Origin: Adhaeribacter arboris
Lineage (GTDB): Bacteria; Bacteroidota; Bacteroidia; Cytophagales; Hymenobacteraceae
Direction: 5' to 3'
Assembly (NCBI RefSeq): GCF_003023845.1
Contig: NZ_PYFT01000001.1
Span: forward strand, 6,572,001 to 6,636,000
Length of the DNA stretch: 64,000 nt
The notes under the pieces were generated by a model, which was given only the letters and a program-made list of their open reading frames with translations, did not search any database and had not been told where the DNA came from. This document shows positions 1 through 8,683 of this stretch, piece after piece. Numbering within the stretch: the stretch's first letter is position 1; every line of letters starts with the position of its first letter. The translations under genes were made by a program, and so were the position numbers.

Positions 1-1597
1 TTACTTGTTCCTGCTTTTTTAATTTTTGCTCAATTTCATGTAACAACTTCTGCGAAAAATGGCTGTGCATGTTTTTCTTCTGGCTTTCCCGACGAGTGTC
101 TACCAATTCTATTTCGGGTAAACCCGCTTCGCCAAAACGTTTGTTCATGGTTACTAAGCCCCAACGACCTGTTTTAGCGTTATAATAGGTCTCTACGGCG
201 GGTGTAGCCGATCCTAATAAAGTTTTGCACCTGTGGTAGGTAGCCAGCATGAGCGCTACTTCGCGGGCATTGTAGCGAGGAGCCGGTTCGTATTGCTTGT
301 ATGACGATTCGTGTTCTTCGTCCACAATAATCAGCGACAAGTTATGAAAAGGTAGAAATATAGCCGAGCGCACGCCAATTACCACTGAAAAACGGCCCGA
401 CAAAATACCGTTCCAAACTTCTACCCGTTCGTTATCGGAAAATTTAGAATGATACACTCCTAAACGATTACCAAAAACTTTGATGAGGCGCGTTACAATT
501 TGGGCGGTAAGGGCAATTTCAGGTAGTAAATACAAAACTTGGCCGCCACCTTCCAACGCTTTTTTTATCAAATCAATGTAAACTTCGGTTTTACCACTAC
601 CCGTAATGCCGTGCAATAAAACAATATCCTTACTGTCAAATAAATCTAATATTTCGTCGCGGGCAGCTATTTGATGGGCGGATAAGTTAAAGGCGGGTAA
701 TGGTTTATTATCATCCACCGGAAACCGGGAAACAATAGTTTCGAACTGTTCCATAATGCCTTTTTTGATTAAAGCATTAATAGATGAAAGCGATAAATGC
801 GGATTAGAAGTAAGAGTATTTTTTTCGATGCCTTTTTCGTTCAGGTGCACATTCTGGTGGACGGGTACCTTCTGCAAATACTGCAGAACCACATCGAGTT
901 GTTTCGGCCGGATTGCCAGTTGGCTCATGAGTTCTTCCAGTAATTCGGCTTCGTGGATGAAATGCGGCGATAAGCGCAGTTTCTTAACTACCTTCGGGGT
1001 GTATTTATCGGCTATTTCTTCAAAAATAATAATAACCTCTTTTTGGATTAGTGATTTTATTATTTTATGAAAATGGTTGATCTGCAATAAATTTCCCACT
1101 TCGGTAAAAGTGAGGGTTTTATTCTGGCCTAAGGCAAAGACTATTTTTTCTTCGGCGGTAGATAAGGGGTATACCGGGTATTCCGGATTAAACTGCGGGT
1201 GCAATTGTATCCGGGACTCACTGCTTAGTTTTAAGGCTGAAGGCAAAGCTGCGTTTATTACTTCGCCAATAGTGCACATGTAATACTCGGCAATCCAATT
1301 AAATATTTTAAGCTGAGGCGTAGTTACCACCGGAGTTTCGTCGATAATTTCCAGAATGTATTTGGCCTGGTAGCCAGACGGGGGATTCTCGTGTACATCG
1401 GCTACAATGCAACTCAAAATCTTCTTGGCTCCAAACTGCACAATCACGCGAGTTCCCACGAAGATATCATCGTTCATGTCGTAGGGCACCCGGTAGGTAT
1501 ATAGTTTGGGTAAAGGCAAAGGCAAAATTACGTCGGCAAATAAAGTTATTCGCTCCGTAGCTTGTTCCGACGATTGAAATAATAATGGTTGGCTCAA
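1..1597 (-). CDS. priA: Primosomal protein N' (PriA helicase), 3' end cut by window edge
   Basis: Replication-restart DNA helicase. The minus-strand reading frame runs off the left edge: the last complete codon is Val at 4-2, so the apparent TAA at 3-1 is out of frame. The N-terminus reads FADVILPLPLPKLYTYRVP, typical of the PriA DNA-binding domain. The helicase Walker B region reads IIVDEEHESSYKQYEP (around 350-290), and the segment LLGSATPAVETYYNA follows, both hallmark PriA sequences. The zinc-binding cysteines and C-terminal half lie outside the window. No ATG is available: an in-frame stop lies at 1636-1634, and the only common start codon after it and before the conserved N-terminus is TTG at 1597. 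That start is therefore a best guess. Confidence 0.9.
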   Translation of the reverse strand, partial: MSQPLLFQSSEQATERITLFADVILPLPLPKLYTYRVPYDMNDDIFVGTRVIVQFGAKKILSCIVADVHENPPSGYQAKYILEIIDETPVVTTPQLKIFNWIAEYYMCTIGEVINAALPSALKLSSESRIQLHPQFNPEYPVYPLSTAEEKIVFALGQNKTLTFTEVGNLLQINHFHKIIKSLIQKEVIIIFEEIADKYTPKVVKKLRLSPHFIHEAELLEELMSQLAIRPKQLDVVLQYLQKVPVHQNVHLNEKGIEKNTLTSNPHLSLSSINALIKKGIMEQFETIVSRFPVDDNKPLPAFNLSAHQIAARDEILDLFDSKDIVLLHGITGSGKTEVYIDLIKKALEGGGQVLYLLPEIALTAQIVTRLIKVFGNRLGVYHSKFSDNERVEVWNGILSGRFSVVIGVRSAIFLPFHNLSLIIVDEEHESSYKQYEPAPRYNAREVALMLATYHRCKTLLGSATPAVETYYNAKTGRWGLVTMNKRFGEAGLPEIELVDTRRESQKKNMHSHFSQKLLHEIEQKLKKQEQV

Positions 1598-1672
1598 CAG
1601 TACTCCCGTTTTTAATCGCTGAAGAGTTTTCAGCTATCGCAAAGGTCGCAAGAACCCGAATCTTTCCCAAAT

Positions 1673-1733
1673 AGTTGAGAGGTTGGAAAGAAGGTTTAAA
1701 AGTTGGGAAGTGGAAAAGTTGGAAAGTTGATTT
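1673..1733. repeat. Degenerate purine-rich minisatellite (GTTGGAAA units)
   Basis: About seven imperfect 7-10 bp units of GTTGRRA/GTGGAAAA type follow one another. The facing tract at 1965-2001 reads as TTTCAAC/CTTTTCAAC units, the reverse complement of the same word. Similar tracts are scattered in intergenic regions of related bacteria (recollection, not checked). Confidence 0.55.
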
Positions 1734-1918
1734 GCAGGCTATTGGTTAAACATTGCTATTTGCCATAAGTTCGACTTTTAGCGTAAATTAACTTATTCAT
1801 TATTTCAGAGGGGCTTTTATAATCAGAACGTTCCCGCTCGTTATACTAATTTGCTAGTATATAAATAATTAGGAATCTTTTTAAGGTACATCAGTTTGCC
1901 CGGCCAAAGGCCTCCCAG

Positions 1919-1954
1919 ATAGTTGGAACAAGCGAGGACGCTGACGCCAACTAT
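1919..1954. repeat. Short inverted repeat ATAGTTGG...CCAACTAT
   Basis: Perfect 8-bp arms at 1919-1926 and 1947-1954 enclose a 20-base GC-rich loop containing GCGAGGACGCTGACG. The form resembles a REP-like palindrome. There is no T tract, so it is not a convincing terminator. Confidence 0.4.
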
Positions 1955-1964
1955 TTCTATATAT

Positions 1965-2001
1965 TTCAACTTTTCAACCTTCTAACTTTTCAACCTTTCA
2001 A
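1965..2001. repeat. Degenerate pyrimidine-rich minisatellite, inverted partner of 1673-1733
   Basis: The run of TTTCAAC/CTTTTCAAC units is complementary to the tract at 1673-1733, so the pair could fold into a long imperfect hairpin. It directly abuts the stop codon of the DUF255 gene. Confidence 0.5.
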
Positions 2002-4034
2002 CTAAACTTCATTAATCTTATCTAATTGTTCCAGCGCTTCGGTTACCGTATGTACCGGTAATTGGCAAGTTTTATTAAAGCAAACGTAGATGGTGGTTTC
2101 CTCGCCAATGGCTATTCGGTCGGAGAGTAAGGGTAAATCGCTTTCAATTTCCGTGCCCGCGAAAATGGCATTGGGAAAGTAAAAATCGGCGAAAGAATTG
2201 CGGAAACTTTGTGCTTCCGGTCCCACAATTGCTATTTCGGCGGTAGGTTTTAGTTTGGCATAATACACATTTGCCCAATTAGCTAAATGACTTGGTTGTT
2301 TTACCAATAACTGTTTTATTTGGCTTAACATCGCTTCCGATATTTCGAAGTATTTGGGCTGATCGAAATACAGGCTTAAAAAATGCAGGTTACTGGCCAT
2401 TACGGAGTTGGAAGCCGGAATAACATTGTCCAGGATTTCTTTTTTGCGGGCAATTAATTTTTCGCCTTCTTTATCGGTATAGAAAAATAAATTTTCGTTT
2501 TCGTCGAAAAAGTTGCCAAGCGTGTATTTAGTCAATTGATGGGCTTCATTTAGCCAATTTTCGTCGAAGGTAATTTCGTATAGCCGGATAAAAGCTTGAA
2601 TGAGCAAAGCGTAATCTTCTAAAAAAGCATTAATGCTGGCTTTCCCGTTTTTATAATTACGAAACAGCTTTGGTCCGTTTTTTACCCTTTGGCGCAGGAA
2701 ATTCGCGTTTTTCAAAGCTAGTTCCCGGAATTTTTCTTCTTGAAAAACATAATACGCATCCGCTAAACCTTTCAGCATTAAAGCGTTCCAAGCGGTTAGA
2801 ATTTTGTCGTCGAGGCCGGGACGAACTCTTTGGGAGCGAGCCCGCATTACCTTTGCCTTCCAGCCCTTAACTAATTCTTTTAAAATAGGAATTTCTAACT
2901 GGTGTTCTGCCGCAAACGCTTCATCCGTTTGCCGGCGGTGCAAAATGTTTTGGTTATGTTCCCAATTACCTTCGGCGTGTACGTTGTAGTAAGTAGAAAA
3001 TAAAGGTTCTTCGGCTCCAATAATCTCTTGGAGTTCTTCTTTCGTAAATACGTAAAACTTACCTTCTTCGCCTTCGCTATCGGCATCCAGGGAAGAGAAA
3101 AAACCGCCTTCCGGACTTATAAGTTCGCGTTCTACGAAAGAAATGGTTTCGTACACTACTTCTTTGTACAAAGAATTTTTGGTTATCTGGTACGCTTCGG
3201 CATATAAGCTAATTAGTTGGCCATTGTCGTACAACATTTTTTCGAAGTGCGGAACCAACCATTCGTTATCCACGGAGTAACGAGCAAAACCACCCCCAGC
3301 CTGGTCGTAAATTCCGCCGAAAGCCATTTCGCGAAGTGTTAGATTTACGTGCTCCAGGGCGGCGGTTTGATTGGCGTATTGGTAATACCGTAATAAGAAC
3401 AAATAATTCACCGGCATTGGAAATTTAGGCGCCTGACCCATGCCACCCCGTTCTTTCTCGAAACGAAGACTAAAATTGTGATAGAGCAACCGAAAATCTT
3501 GATCAGTAAACTCAGCATTTACTTCTTGAATGCCGTATTTTTGTAAATCGGATATGTTGAGGTGCTGCGCAAACTGTTCGGCCGATTGATTTAGTTCTTC
3601 CCGGTTTTCGTTGTAAGCTTTGCCGATATTTTGTAATAATTGAGCCCAGTGCTGGGGGGGAAATAAGTGCCCCCATAAAACGGTTTTGCTTCTGAATTTA
3701 AGAATACATTTAACGGCCAGCCCCCTTGTACACCCATAGCATGCACGGCATCCATGTAAATCTGGTCTACATCCGGGCGTTCTTCCCGGTCTACTTTTAT
3801 GCAAACAAAATGCTTGTTCATGAGCTGCGCAATGCTTTCGTTCTCAAATGATTGATGTTCCATAACGTGGCACCAATGACAAGCGGCATAACCAATACTC
3901 ACGATAATAGGCTTTTGCTCCTCCCGGGCTTTTCGCAAAGCTTCTTCGCCCCACGGATGCCAATTCACCGGATTATAAGCGTGCTGGAGCAAATAGGGGC
4001 TGGACTCATTCAGCAGCCGGTTAGCTTTTTTCAT
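2002..4034 (-). pseudogene. DUF255/YyaL (SPATA20-like) thioredoxin-domain protein, frameshifted
   Basis: The N-terminal part (4034 to about 3660) carries the DUF255 thioredoxin-like fold with the C52-H-W-C55 motif, followed by [16 protein letters not shown]. It ends correctly at GGTYFPP and then goes out of frame. The C-terminal part continues in another frame as [14 protein letters not shown] and runs to the stop at 2002, giving the six-hairpin-like domain. The break sits at the C7 run (G7 on the plus strand, 3654-3660), and one added C would restore a single frame of about 677 codons, normal for the family. It may be a real mutation, phase variation or a sequencing error. Family function is poorly defined; a redox or glycan-enzyme role is only proposed. 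Start ATG at 4034. Confidence 0.85.
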
Positions 4035-4102
4035 AATCTAAAAACTTTACTCAAGTTAAAAGTAAGATTTTACCTGTGCTAAGCATACGTAAAATCTTGC
4101 TT

Positions 4103-5089
4103 TTAACCCGTAATTAATTGCTTTTTTAAAGCTGAAATTTCCGATTGGCAATCAACTTTAGCTTGTAGTTCTTCTAATTGACTTAATACTTTTTTTAAGA
4201 ATTGCTGATGAGAAATAGATTCTGAATGAAATGGTTTATGGGCCAAGGCTTGCCGGATTTTATCCCATTTTTCTGTAAAGTGCTGAAAATCTTCGTTGAA
4301 ATATGCTGATTTAAACTTTTCCCAGATGTAATCTTCCGCTACTTCCGAGGGGTGAATCATATCCGGTTTATAAAATCGGTAATCCCGTAAATCATCTAAA
4401 AGTAATTCGTAAGCTGGAAAATAAGCTACTGCCGCATATTGCGTTTTTAATTCCTGGCAAACCACCCTTAGAATAGATTTACTAACGCTGTTTCCTTCTA
4501 AAGTTTCTTTCAGGTGACGTACCGGGCTGACGGTCAAAATTACCCGGGCGTTTGGATTTGTTTGTTGCAAACTTTTGTAAAAAGTATTAAAAGCGGATAA
4601 AATTTCTGGAATGGTTAGCAAATGCTTCTGGAATTGAACTTGCGGTATTTTATGACAATTAGCTACCAGTTTGTTGCTGGCCCGATGAATATAACCTATG
4701 GCTGTACCAAAAGTTAAAATAATAGTATCTGTATTTTGTAAGAAAGCCTGACTTTGACTTAGGGTTTCCTGAAGCCGGGTTAAAAGTTCAGCGCGCGAGT
4801 GCGAAGCAAAAGTAGAATGAAAATCATACGCCAACCACAAATCTTCGCGTTGCACTAATTCGCCGGTAAATTCCGGTTGTGGCTGTAACGAAGCTTGTAA
4901 TAAGTTAAAAAGAGAAACCGGATTGAAAATGGTACCAAAAGGATTAACTAATGAAGGCACTTTATACTGCTGTAATTTCTGACCCATTACTTCGGCAAAA
5001 CAAGAACCCGCCGTGAAAACGTGCGTTTGTAACGAAAGCTGTCGGCTTTGAAGGGAAACAGAAAGTTCCGTGCGGAAAGCAGTAGGCAT
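4103..5089 (-). CDS. GSCFA domain-containing protein
   Basis: This 328-aa protein is named for the family motif GSCFA, visible here as TAGSCFAEVMGQKLQQY near residue 28, followed by VNPFGTIFNPVSL. Later blocks are DTIILTFGTAIGY and ILTVSPVRHL, and Y..FY.PDMIHPSEVAEDYIW, which look like the GxxN/His blocks of SGNH-type hydrolases. The family is common in Bacteroidota and resembles SGNH esterases, but its substrate is unknown. There is no signal peptide, so it is probably cytoplasmic. It lies 69 bases downstream of the DUF255 gene start, on the same strand. Confidence 0.88.
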   Translation of the reverse strand: MPTAFRTELSVSLQSRQLSLQTHVFTAGSCFAEVMGQKLQQYKVPSLVNPFGTIFNPVSLFNLLQASLQPQPEFTGELVQREDLWLAYDFHSTFASHSRAELLTRLQETLSQSQAFLQNTDTIILTFGTAIGYIHRASNKLVANCHKIPQVQFQKHLLTIPEILSAFNTFYKSLQQTNPNARVILTVSPVRHLKETLEGNSVSKSILRVVCQELKTQYAAVAYFPAYELLLDDLRDYRFYKPDMIHPSEVAEDYIWEKFKSAYFNEDFQHFTEKWDKIRQALAHKPFHSESISHQQFLKKVLSQLEELQAKVDCQSEISALKKQLITG

Positions 5090-5269
5090 CTGGGTAAAAT
5101 AAGTAAGTTGAATATATTTGATTAATGCATGTAAAAATAAATAGAAGTTCTAATATGAGATAGTGGATGAAGATATAAGAACTCCTGTCTATTTCGTCAG
5201 TAGCAGATTATTGTTGTAAAATTTCTTTTACAATGTTTTTTAGATAAAGCTTAGTATAGATTTAATGCA

Positions 5270-5308
5270 TAAAAAAAGTCCTGCCGAATTTTTCCGCAGG
5301 ACTTTTTT
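5270..5308 (-). terminator. Bidirectional Rho-independent terminator after rplI
   Basis: The stem AGTCCTGC/GCAGGACT is flanked by an A-run on the left and a T-run on the right, so it can work on both strands. It lies 19 bases beyond the rplI stop codon and closes the rpsF-rpsR-rplI operon. Confidence 0.85.
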
Positions 5309-5326
5309 ATAGGATAATAGTTTCGC

Positions 5327-5770
5327 TTATTCAGCTACCACGTTAAAACGTACGGTATGTTTTACTTCTTTGTGCAAAGCAATAGAAGCGGTGTACTCAC
5401 CAGCTGCTTTTACTTCCTGATCAAAAGAAATTTTCTTACGATCTACTTCAATTCCTTTCGCCCGTAAAGCTTCTGATAATTGAGTAGTAGTAACCGCACC
5501 AAAAATTTTACCGCTTTCACCCACCTTCGCGCGTAAATCAAAAACCTGATCACCGATTTGATCGGCAATTGACTGAGCATCTAATTTAATTTTTTCAGCT
5601 TTATGTGATGCTTGACGGATATTTTCCGCTACAATCTTTTTGTTGGTTTTATCAGCCATTACTGCAATTCCTTGCGGAATCAGGTAATTGCGGCCGTAAC
5701 CAGGTTTTACTTCTACAATATCGTTCTTAAAGCCTAAGCCTTTTACGTCGTCTTTTAATATAACTTCCAT
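5327..5770 (-). CDS. rplI: 50S ribosomal protein L9
   Basis: 147 aa, the usual bL9 length. The N-terminal rRNA-binding domain starts MEVILKDDVKGLGFKNDIV with GYGRNYLIPQGIA near residues 24-36. A long connecting helix rich in Lys/Ala/Glu follows, then the C-terminal domain with GKIFGAVTTTQL. It is last in the rpsF-rpsR-rplI operon. A strong Shine-Dalgarno sequence, AAGGAGG (5781-5787), lies ten bases before the ATG and overlaps the rpsR stop. This is unusual in Bacteroidota, where most genes lack one. Confidence 0.98.
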   Translation of the reverse strand: MEVILKDDVKGLGFKNDIVEVKPGYGRNYLIPQGIAVMADKTNKKIVAENIRQASHKAEKIKLDAQSIADQIGDQVFDLRAKVGESGKIFGAVTTTQLSEALRAKGIEVDRKKISFDQEVKAAGEYTASIALHKEVKHTVRFNVVAE

Positions 5771-5780
5771 TTCTCTCAGG

Positions 5781-5787
5781 CCTCCTT
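5781..5787 (-). promoter_or_regulatory. Strong Shine-Dalgarno sequence of rplI
   Basis: On the minus strand the gap between the rpsR stop and the rplI ATG contains AAGGAGG followed by a 10-base spacer. Most starts in this window have only A-rich leaders, so this site stands out. Confidence 0.75.
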
Positions 5788-6037
5788 ATTTTAACGAATC
5801 AGTTACGTAAGGTAAAATAGCCAAATGACGGGCACGGGCAACCGCTTGGGCTACCCGACGCTGAAATTTAAGGCTAGTACCGGTAATACGACGCGGTAAC
5901 ACTTTACCTTGCTCGTTTACAAATTTTAATAAAAAGTTGCCGTCTTTGTAATCAATATACTGAATACCGTTTTTCTTAAACCGGCAGTATTTTTTGCGGG
6001 TATCCTGCTTGTGGATTTTTTCGTTAACTAAACTCAT
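5786..6037 (-). CDS. rpsR: 30S ribosomal protein S18
   Basis: 83 aa. The S18 core is clear: [18 protein letters not shown] in the first third, then [19 protein letters not shown] and [10 protein letters not shown] at the end. bS18 binds bS6 on the 30S platform. The ATG overlaps the rpsF stop (ATGA), so the two are translationally coupled. AAGGAGG lies ten bases before the start, inside the last codons of rpsF. No ssb/priB gene sits between rpsF and rpsR, as is usual for this phylum. Confidence 0.98.
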   Translation of the reverse strand: MSLVNEKIHKQDTRKKYCRFKKNGIQYIDYKDGNFLLKFVNEQGKVLPRRITGTSLKFQRRVAQAVARARHLAILPYVTDSLK

Positions 6038-6414
6038 GATGCTTGGGCCTCCTTCTCTCTTTTAGCAGCTTTCTGCTGATTCATTTCTCCGTTACGCCGA
6101 CGCTCGTTGTACGAGACAGCGTGTTTGTCTAAAACCGTAGTTAAAAACCGAACTACTTTTTCATCCCGCCGGTAAGCAATTTCCAACTGATCTACAATTG
6201 CAGAAGGTCCTTGGAACTCAATCAGGATATAAAAACCAGTTGATTTTTTCTGAATCGGATAAGCCAATTTGCGTAGCCCCCAGTTTTCTTCATGAATAAT
6301 GTCGGCGCTATTTTCCTTAAGCACCTGTCTGAACTTCTCGACCGTTTCTTGCACCTGCGCTTCGTTGAGCAACGGAGTCAGGATAAAGACCGTTTCGTAA
6401 TTTTTTAATACCAT
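6034..6414 (-). CDS. rpsF: 30S ribosomal protein S6
   Basis: 126 aa. The bS6 fold is recognised from [24 protein letters not shown], the [22 protein letters not shown] strand pair and the [20 protein letters not shown] segment. It ends in a charged tail, which is common. It is first in its operon, with rpsR overlapping by four bases. The leader has no Shine-Dalgarno sequence, in contrast to the two genes behind it. A Bacteroidota-type promoter lies about 35-65 bases upstream. Confidence 0.98.
   Translation of the reverse strand: MVLKNYETVFILTPLLNEAQVQETVEKFRQVLKENSADIIHEENWGLRKLAYPIQKKSTGFYILIEFQGPSAIVDQLEIAYRRDEKVVRFLTTVLDKHAVSYNERRRNGEMNQQKAAKREKEAQAS
6048..6054 (-). promoter_or_regulatory. 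Strong Shine-Dalgarno sequence of rpsR inside rpsF
   Basis: AAGGAGG on the minus strand, ten bases before the rpsR ATG, formed by Lys-Glu codons of the rpsF tail. Coding need may explain it partly, but rplI has the same sequence at the same distance. Confidence 0.6.
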
Positions 6415-6448
6415 TTGGCTTAAAATTTTTAAATTTTGTTTAAGGGCG

Positions 6449-6479
6449 CAAATATAAGAATAAATCTTTTATTAACAAG
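6449..6479 (-). promoter_or_regulatory. Promoter of rpsF-rpsR-rplI (Bacteroidota type)
   Basis: On the minus strand, CTTG (6476-6479) is followed after 19 bases by TATATTTG (6456-6449). This matches the TTTG / TAnnTTTG consensus of Bacteroidota sigma-A promoters. It predicts a leader of about 30 bases. Confidence 0.7.
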
Positions 6480-7244
6480 TAGATAACTTCTCTAAAATTT
6501 ACTGACTTGTATGAAACAATAGGAGGGAAGAAAGCAATTATTGGCCAATGTAGGGAGGCATAAAGTTTTAAATAACATTATAATATTTATTTAACAATAT
6601 TGATATTGAGTTTACTGAGATAAAACAGCAAAGCCGTGTCTAGCATCTTAGTACATGTATCTACTTGCTTAACTTGTTTAAGCAAACTTAGAATATATGT
6701 TAGGGTAAATAGTCTTACTTATTTTATTTGTTTATGGCAGAAGAAATGCAGAATGGTTTTTATGCAACGTAAATTATTTAGTAATAGAGGCTATCATTGC
6801 TAATAAAATAAACCCTCCGATAAAAAAACAGTATTATCTATATAAGTGCAAGTTCGACATATTTAGTATCCCGGATCTAATACAATTGATTTAGTTAATT
6901 TGCTAAAAAATAATAATTTTTGCTAATAAGATGAACAAAAAATGCTAGGGTTAGGTTAAAATAATAGGTTTATATACTAAAAATTATGGCAAATACATAA
7001 CAAAAATGATTATAAACGTGAAATGGAAACAGAATGTGTAGTTACAAATGCTGTTTTTATTTTACTTGACTCTCCTGCAAATGGCTAAATATTTTTAAAA
7101 TAAAATGTTTAATTCCTGCATATTTTATAATTTAAAAATATTCTAAATTAAGAAGTAAATTAGCCTTTACCTATTGGTATTCAATTGATTAAATAACTAC
7201 AAATAAAGCGGGGTGTACAAGGTCCAAAAATCTAGATTATTATG

Positions 7245-7275
7245 TTTGAATAATAGAATTCGCATAGTAGATTTG
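7245..7275 (+). promoter_or_regulatory. Promoter of the alternative complex III operon
   Basis: TTTG (7245-7248), 19-base spacer, TAGATTTG (7268-7275): a full match to the Bacteroidota consensus. The predicted start near 7281 gives a leader of about 40 bases before the actA ATG. Confidence 0.75.
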
Positions 7276-7319
7276 TGCCCGTAATGTAGTTTCACCTTAC
7301 TAAAAAAGCGATCCTGGCT

Positions 7320-8636
7320 ATGATTAGCTGTAAAATCAAATCAACATATTCGTTCTTTTTACCTCTTTTATTTCTTCTATTTACCGTTCTTACTTCTTTT
7401 GCTCAGGGTGAACAGGCTTCTGTGACTCAAGACGGCTTAACGGCTGGTACAGCCTCCGGCGATGATGCTGTGGCAGCTGCCGGTGAAACACTTTTTAAAA
7501 ATAACTGTGCCTCATGCCATGCTATCGGCGAAAAAGTTGTGGGTCCGGCTTTAAGAGATGTGTACAAAAGACATAAATTGCCTTGGCTTAAAAGCTGGAT
7601 TCGTAATTCCAGCCAAATGGTACAGAGTGGCGATAAAGAAGCGGTTGCCTTATTTAATGAGTACGATAAGCAGCAAATGCCTAGTTTCGCTTTTTCTGAC
7701 GATCAGCTTACTTCTATTCTTAAATACATAGAAAAGGCAAGTGCGGCACCTGCGGCTTTGCCGGCTGATCCGGCTACGGGTGGTTCTGGTGTTGCCCAAG
7801 GAGGTACCAGCGGCCCAGGTGGTGGTGATGCGGCCGCTGCTGGTGCAGGAGTTGCTGGAAAATACCTGGATTATGTGCTGATAGCTCTAATAATCGTTTT
7901 AATTGTAATGGTTATTACCTTGTTGATTATCGCTAATATTTTAGGCGATTACTTAAGAGGTAAAAAAGATTTAGATGGCCGAGATCTGGAGTTAGTAAAT
8001 CAGCGATTTGATTTCTCAAAAATCTATAAATCCAGAGCAGTACAGATAATTGTAGGTTTGATTTTCACGGTTGTCATTCTGGATGCCTTAATTGAAGAAA
8101 CGTATGGCGTAGGTATCCAGCAAGGATATCAACCTACTCAGCCTATTGCTTTCTCCCATAAACTGCACGCAGGTCAGCACGAAATAAACTGTAATTATTG
8201 CCATACTTCGGTTTATAAGAGCAAAAATGCTAATATCCCGTCGGCAAATATTTGTATGAACTGCCATAGCCAGATTAAAAAGGAATCACCGGAAATTCAA
8301 AAGATTTACCGAGCTATTGAATACAACAAACCTATTGAATGGGTAAGAATTCACAATTTGCCGGATTTAGCCTATTTCAACCACTCGCAGCATACGCAAG
8401 TTGGTAAAATTGAATGCCAAACTTGCCATGGCCAAATACAGAATATGGATGTAGTCTACCAATATTCGCCGCTAACCATGGGTTGGTGTATTAACTGTCA
8501 CCGCGAAACGCCACTGAATACTCAAGGTAATAAATACTACGATAATCTGGTAAAACTGCACGATGAGGCTAATAAAGGAATGGCATTTACTGTATCTTCC
8601 AACGGAGGTACCGAGTGTTCTAAATGTCATTATTAA
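7320..8636 (+). CDS. actA: Alternative complex III subunit ActA, multiheme cytochrome c with N-terminal monoheme domain
   Basis: 438 aa. A signal peptide (about residues 1-29) leads to a monoheme cytochrome c domain with C63-ASC-H67. A Gly/Ala/Pro-rich linker follows, then two membrane segments (about 183-210 and 240-260). The C-terminal half carries five more CxxCH sites (CNYCH, CMNCH, CQTCH, CINCH, CSKCH), giving six covalent hemes in one chain. ActA passes electrons from the ActB/ActC side towards the terminal oxidase. It is first in the ActABCDEF-cox cluster and follows a good promoter. The pentaheme part is the family core; the cytochrome c domain in front is the extra part. Confidence 0.93.
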   Translation: MISCKIKSTYSFFLPLLFLLFTVLTSFAQGEQASVTQDGLTAGTASGDDAVAAAGETLFKNNCASCHAIGEKVVGPALRDVYKRHKLPWLKSWIRNSSQMVQSGDKEAVALFNEYDKQQMPSFAFSDDQLTSILKYIEKASAAPAALPADPATGGSGVAQGGTSGPGGGDAAAAGAGVAGKYLDYVLIALIIVLIVMVITLLIIANILGDYLRGKKDLDGRDLELVNQRFDFSKIYKSRAVQIIVGLIFTVVILDALIEETYGVGIQQGYQPTQPIAFSHKLHAGQHEINCNYCHTSVYKSKNANIPSANICMNCHSQIKKESPEIQKIYRAIEYNKPIEWVRIHNLPDLAYFNHSQHTQVGKIECQTCHGQIQNMDVVYQYSPLTMGWCINCHRETPLNTQGNKYYDNLVKLHDEANKGMAFTVSSNGGTECSKCHY

Positions 8637-8683
8637 TCCTGTTTTAAGTTTGAGTTAGATTCTGAGTTTTCTCATTTATATAT

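Larger units (their letters stand above)
1598..2001. other. Intergenic region with purine-rich repeats and inverted repeats
   Basis: No gene is seen. The stretch holds a run of degenerate GTTGGAAA-like units (about 1673-1733) and the same motif in inverted orientation (about 1965-2001), plus an 8-bp inverted repeat at 1919-1954. It separates priA from the gene upstream of it on the same strand. Confidence 0.6.
6415..7319. other. Long AT-rich non-coding leader between rpsF and actA
   Basis: These 905 bases separate divergent operons. They are strongly AT-rich with many A/T homopolymers, and no ORF with a recognisable product. Promoters are visible at each end (6449-6479 for rpsF, 7245-7275 for actA). 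Nothing I can name lies in the middle. Confidence 0.7.

Noticed and set aside
756-1283. Plus-strand ORFs over priA
   Set aside because: They are shadows opposite a clearly coding minus-strand frame with PriA motifs; their sequences look random.
1467-1670. 67-aa minus ORF with an ATG at 1670 just upstream of priA
   Set aside because: Different frame from the conserved PriA protein, and no family likeness. Kept only as a remark on the missing ATG.
5113-5120. TATATTTG on the plus strand upstream of the GSCFA gene
   Set aside because: Matches a -7 box but faces away from any plus-strand gene and has no -33 partner.
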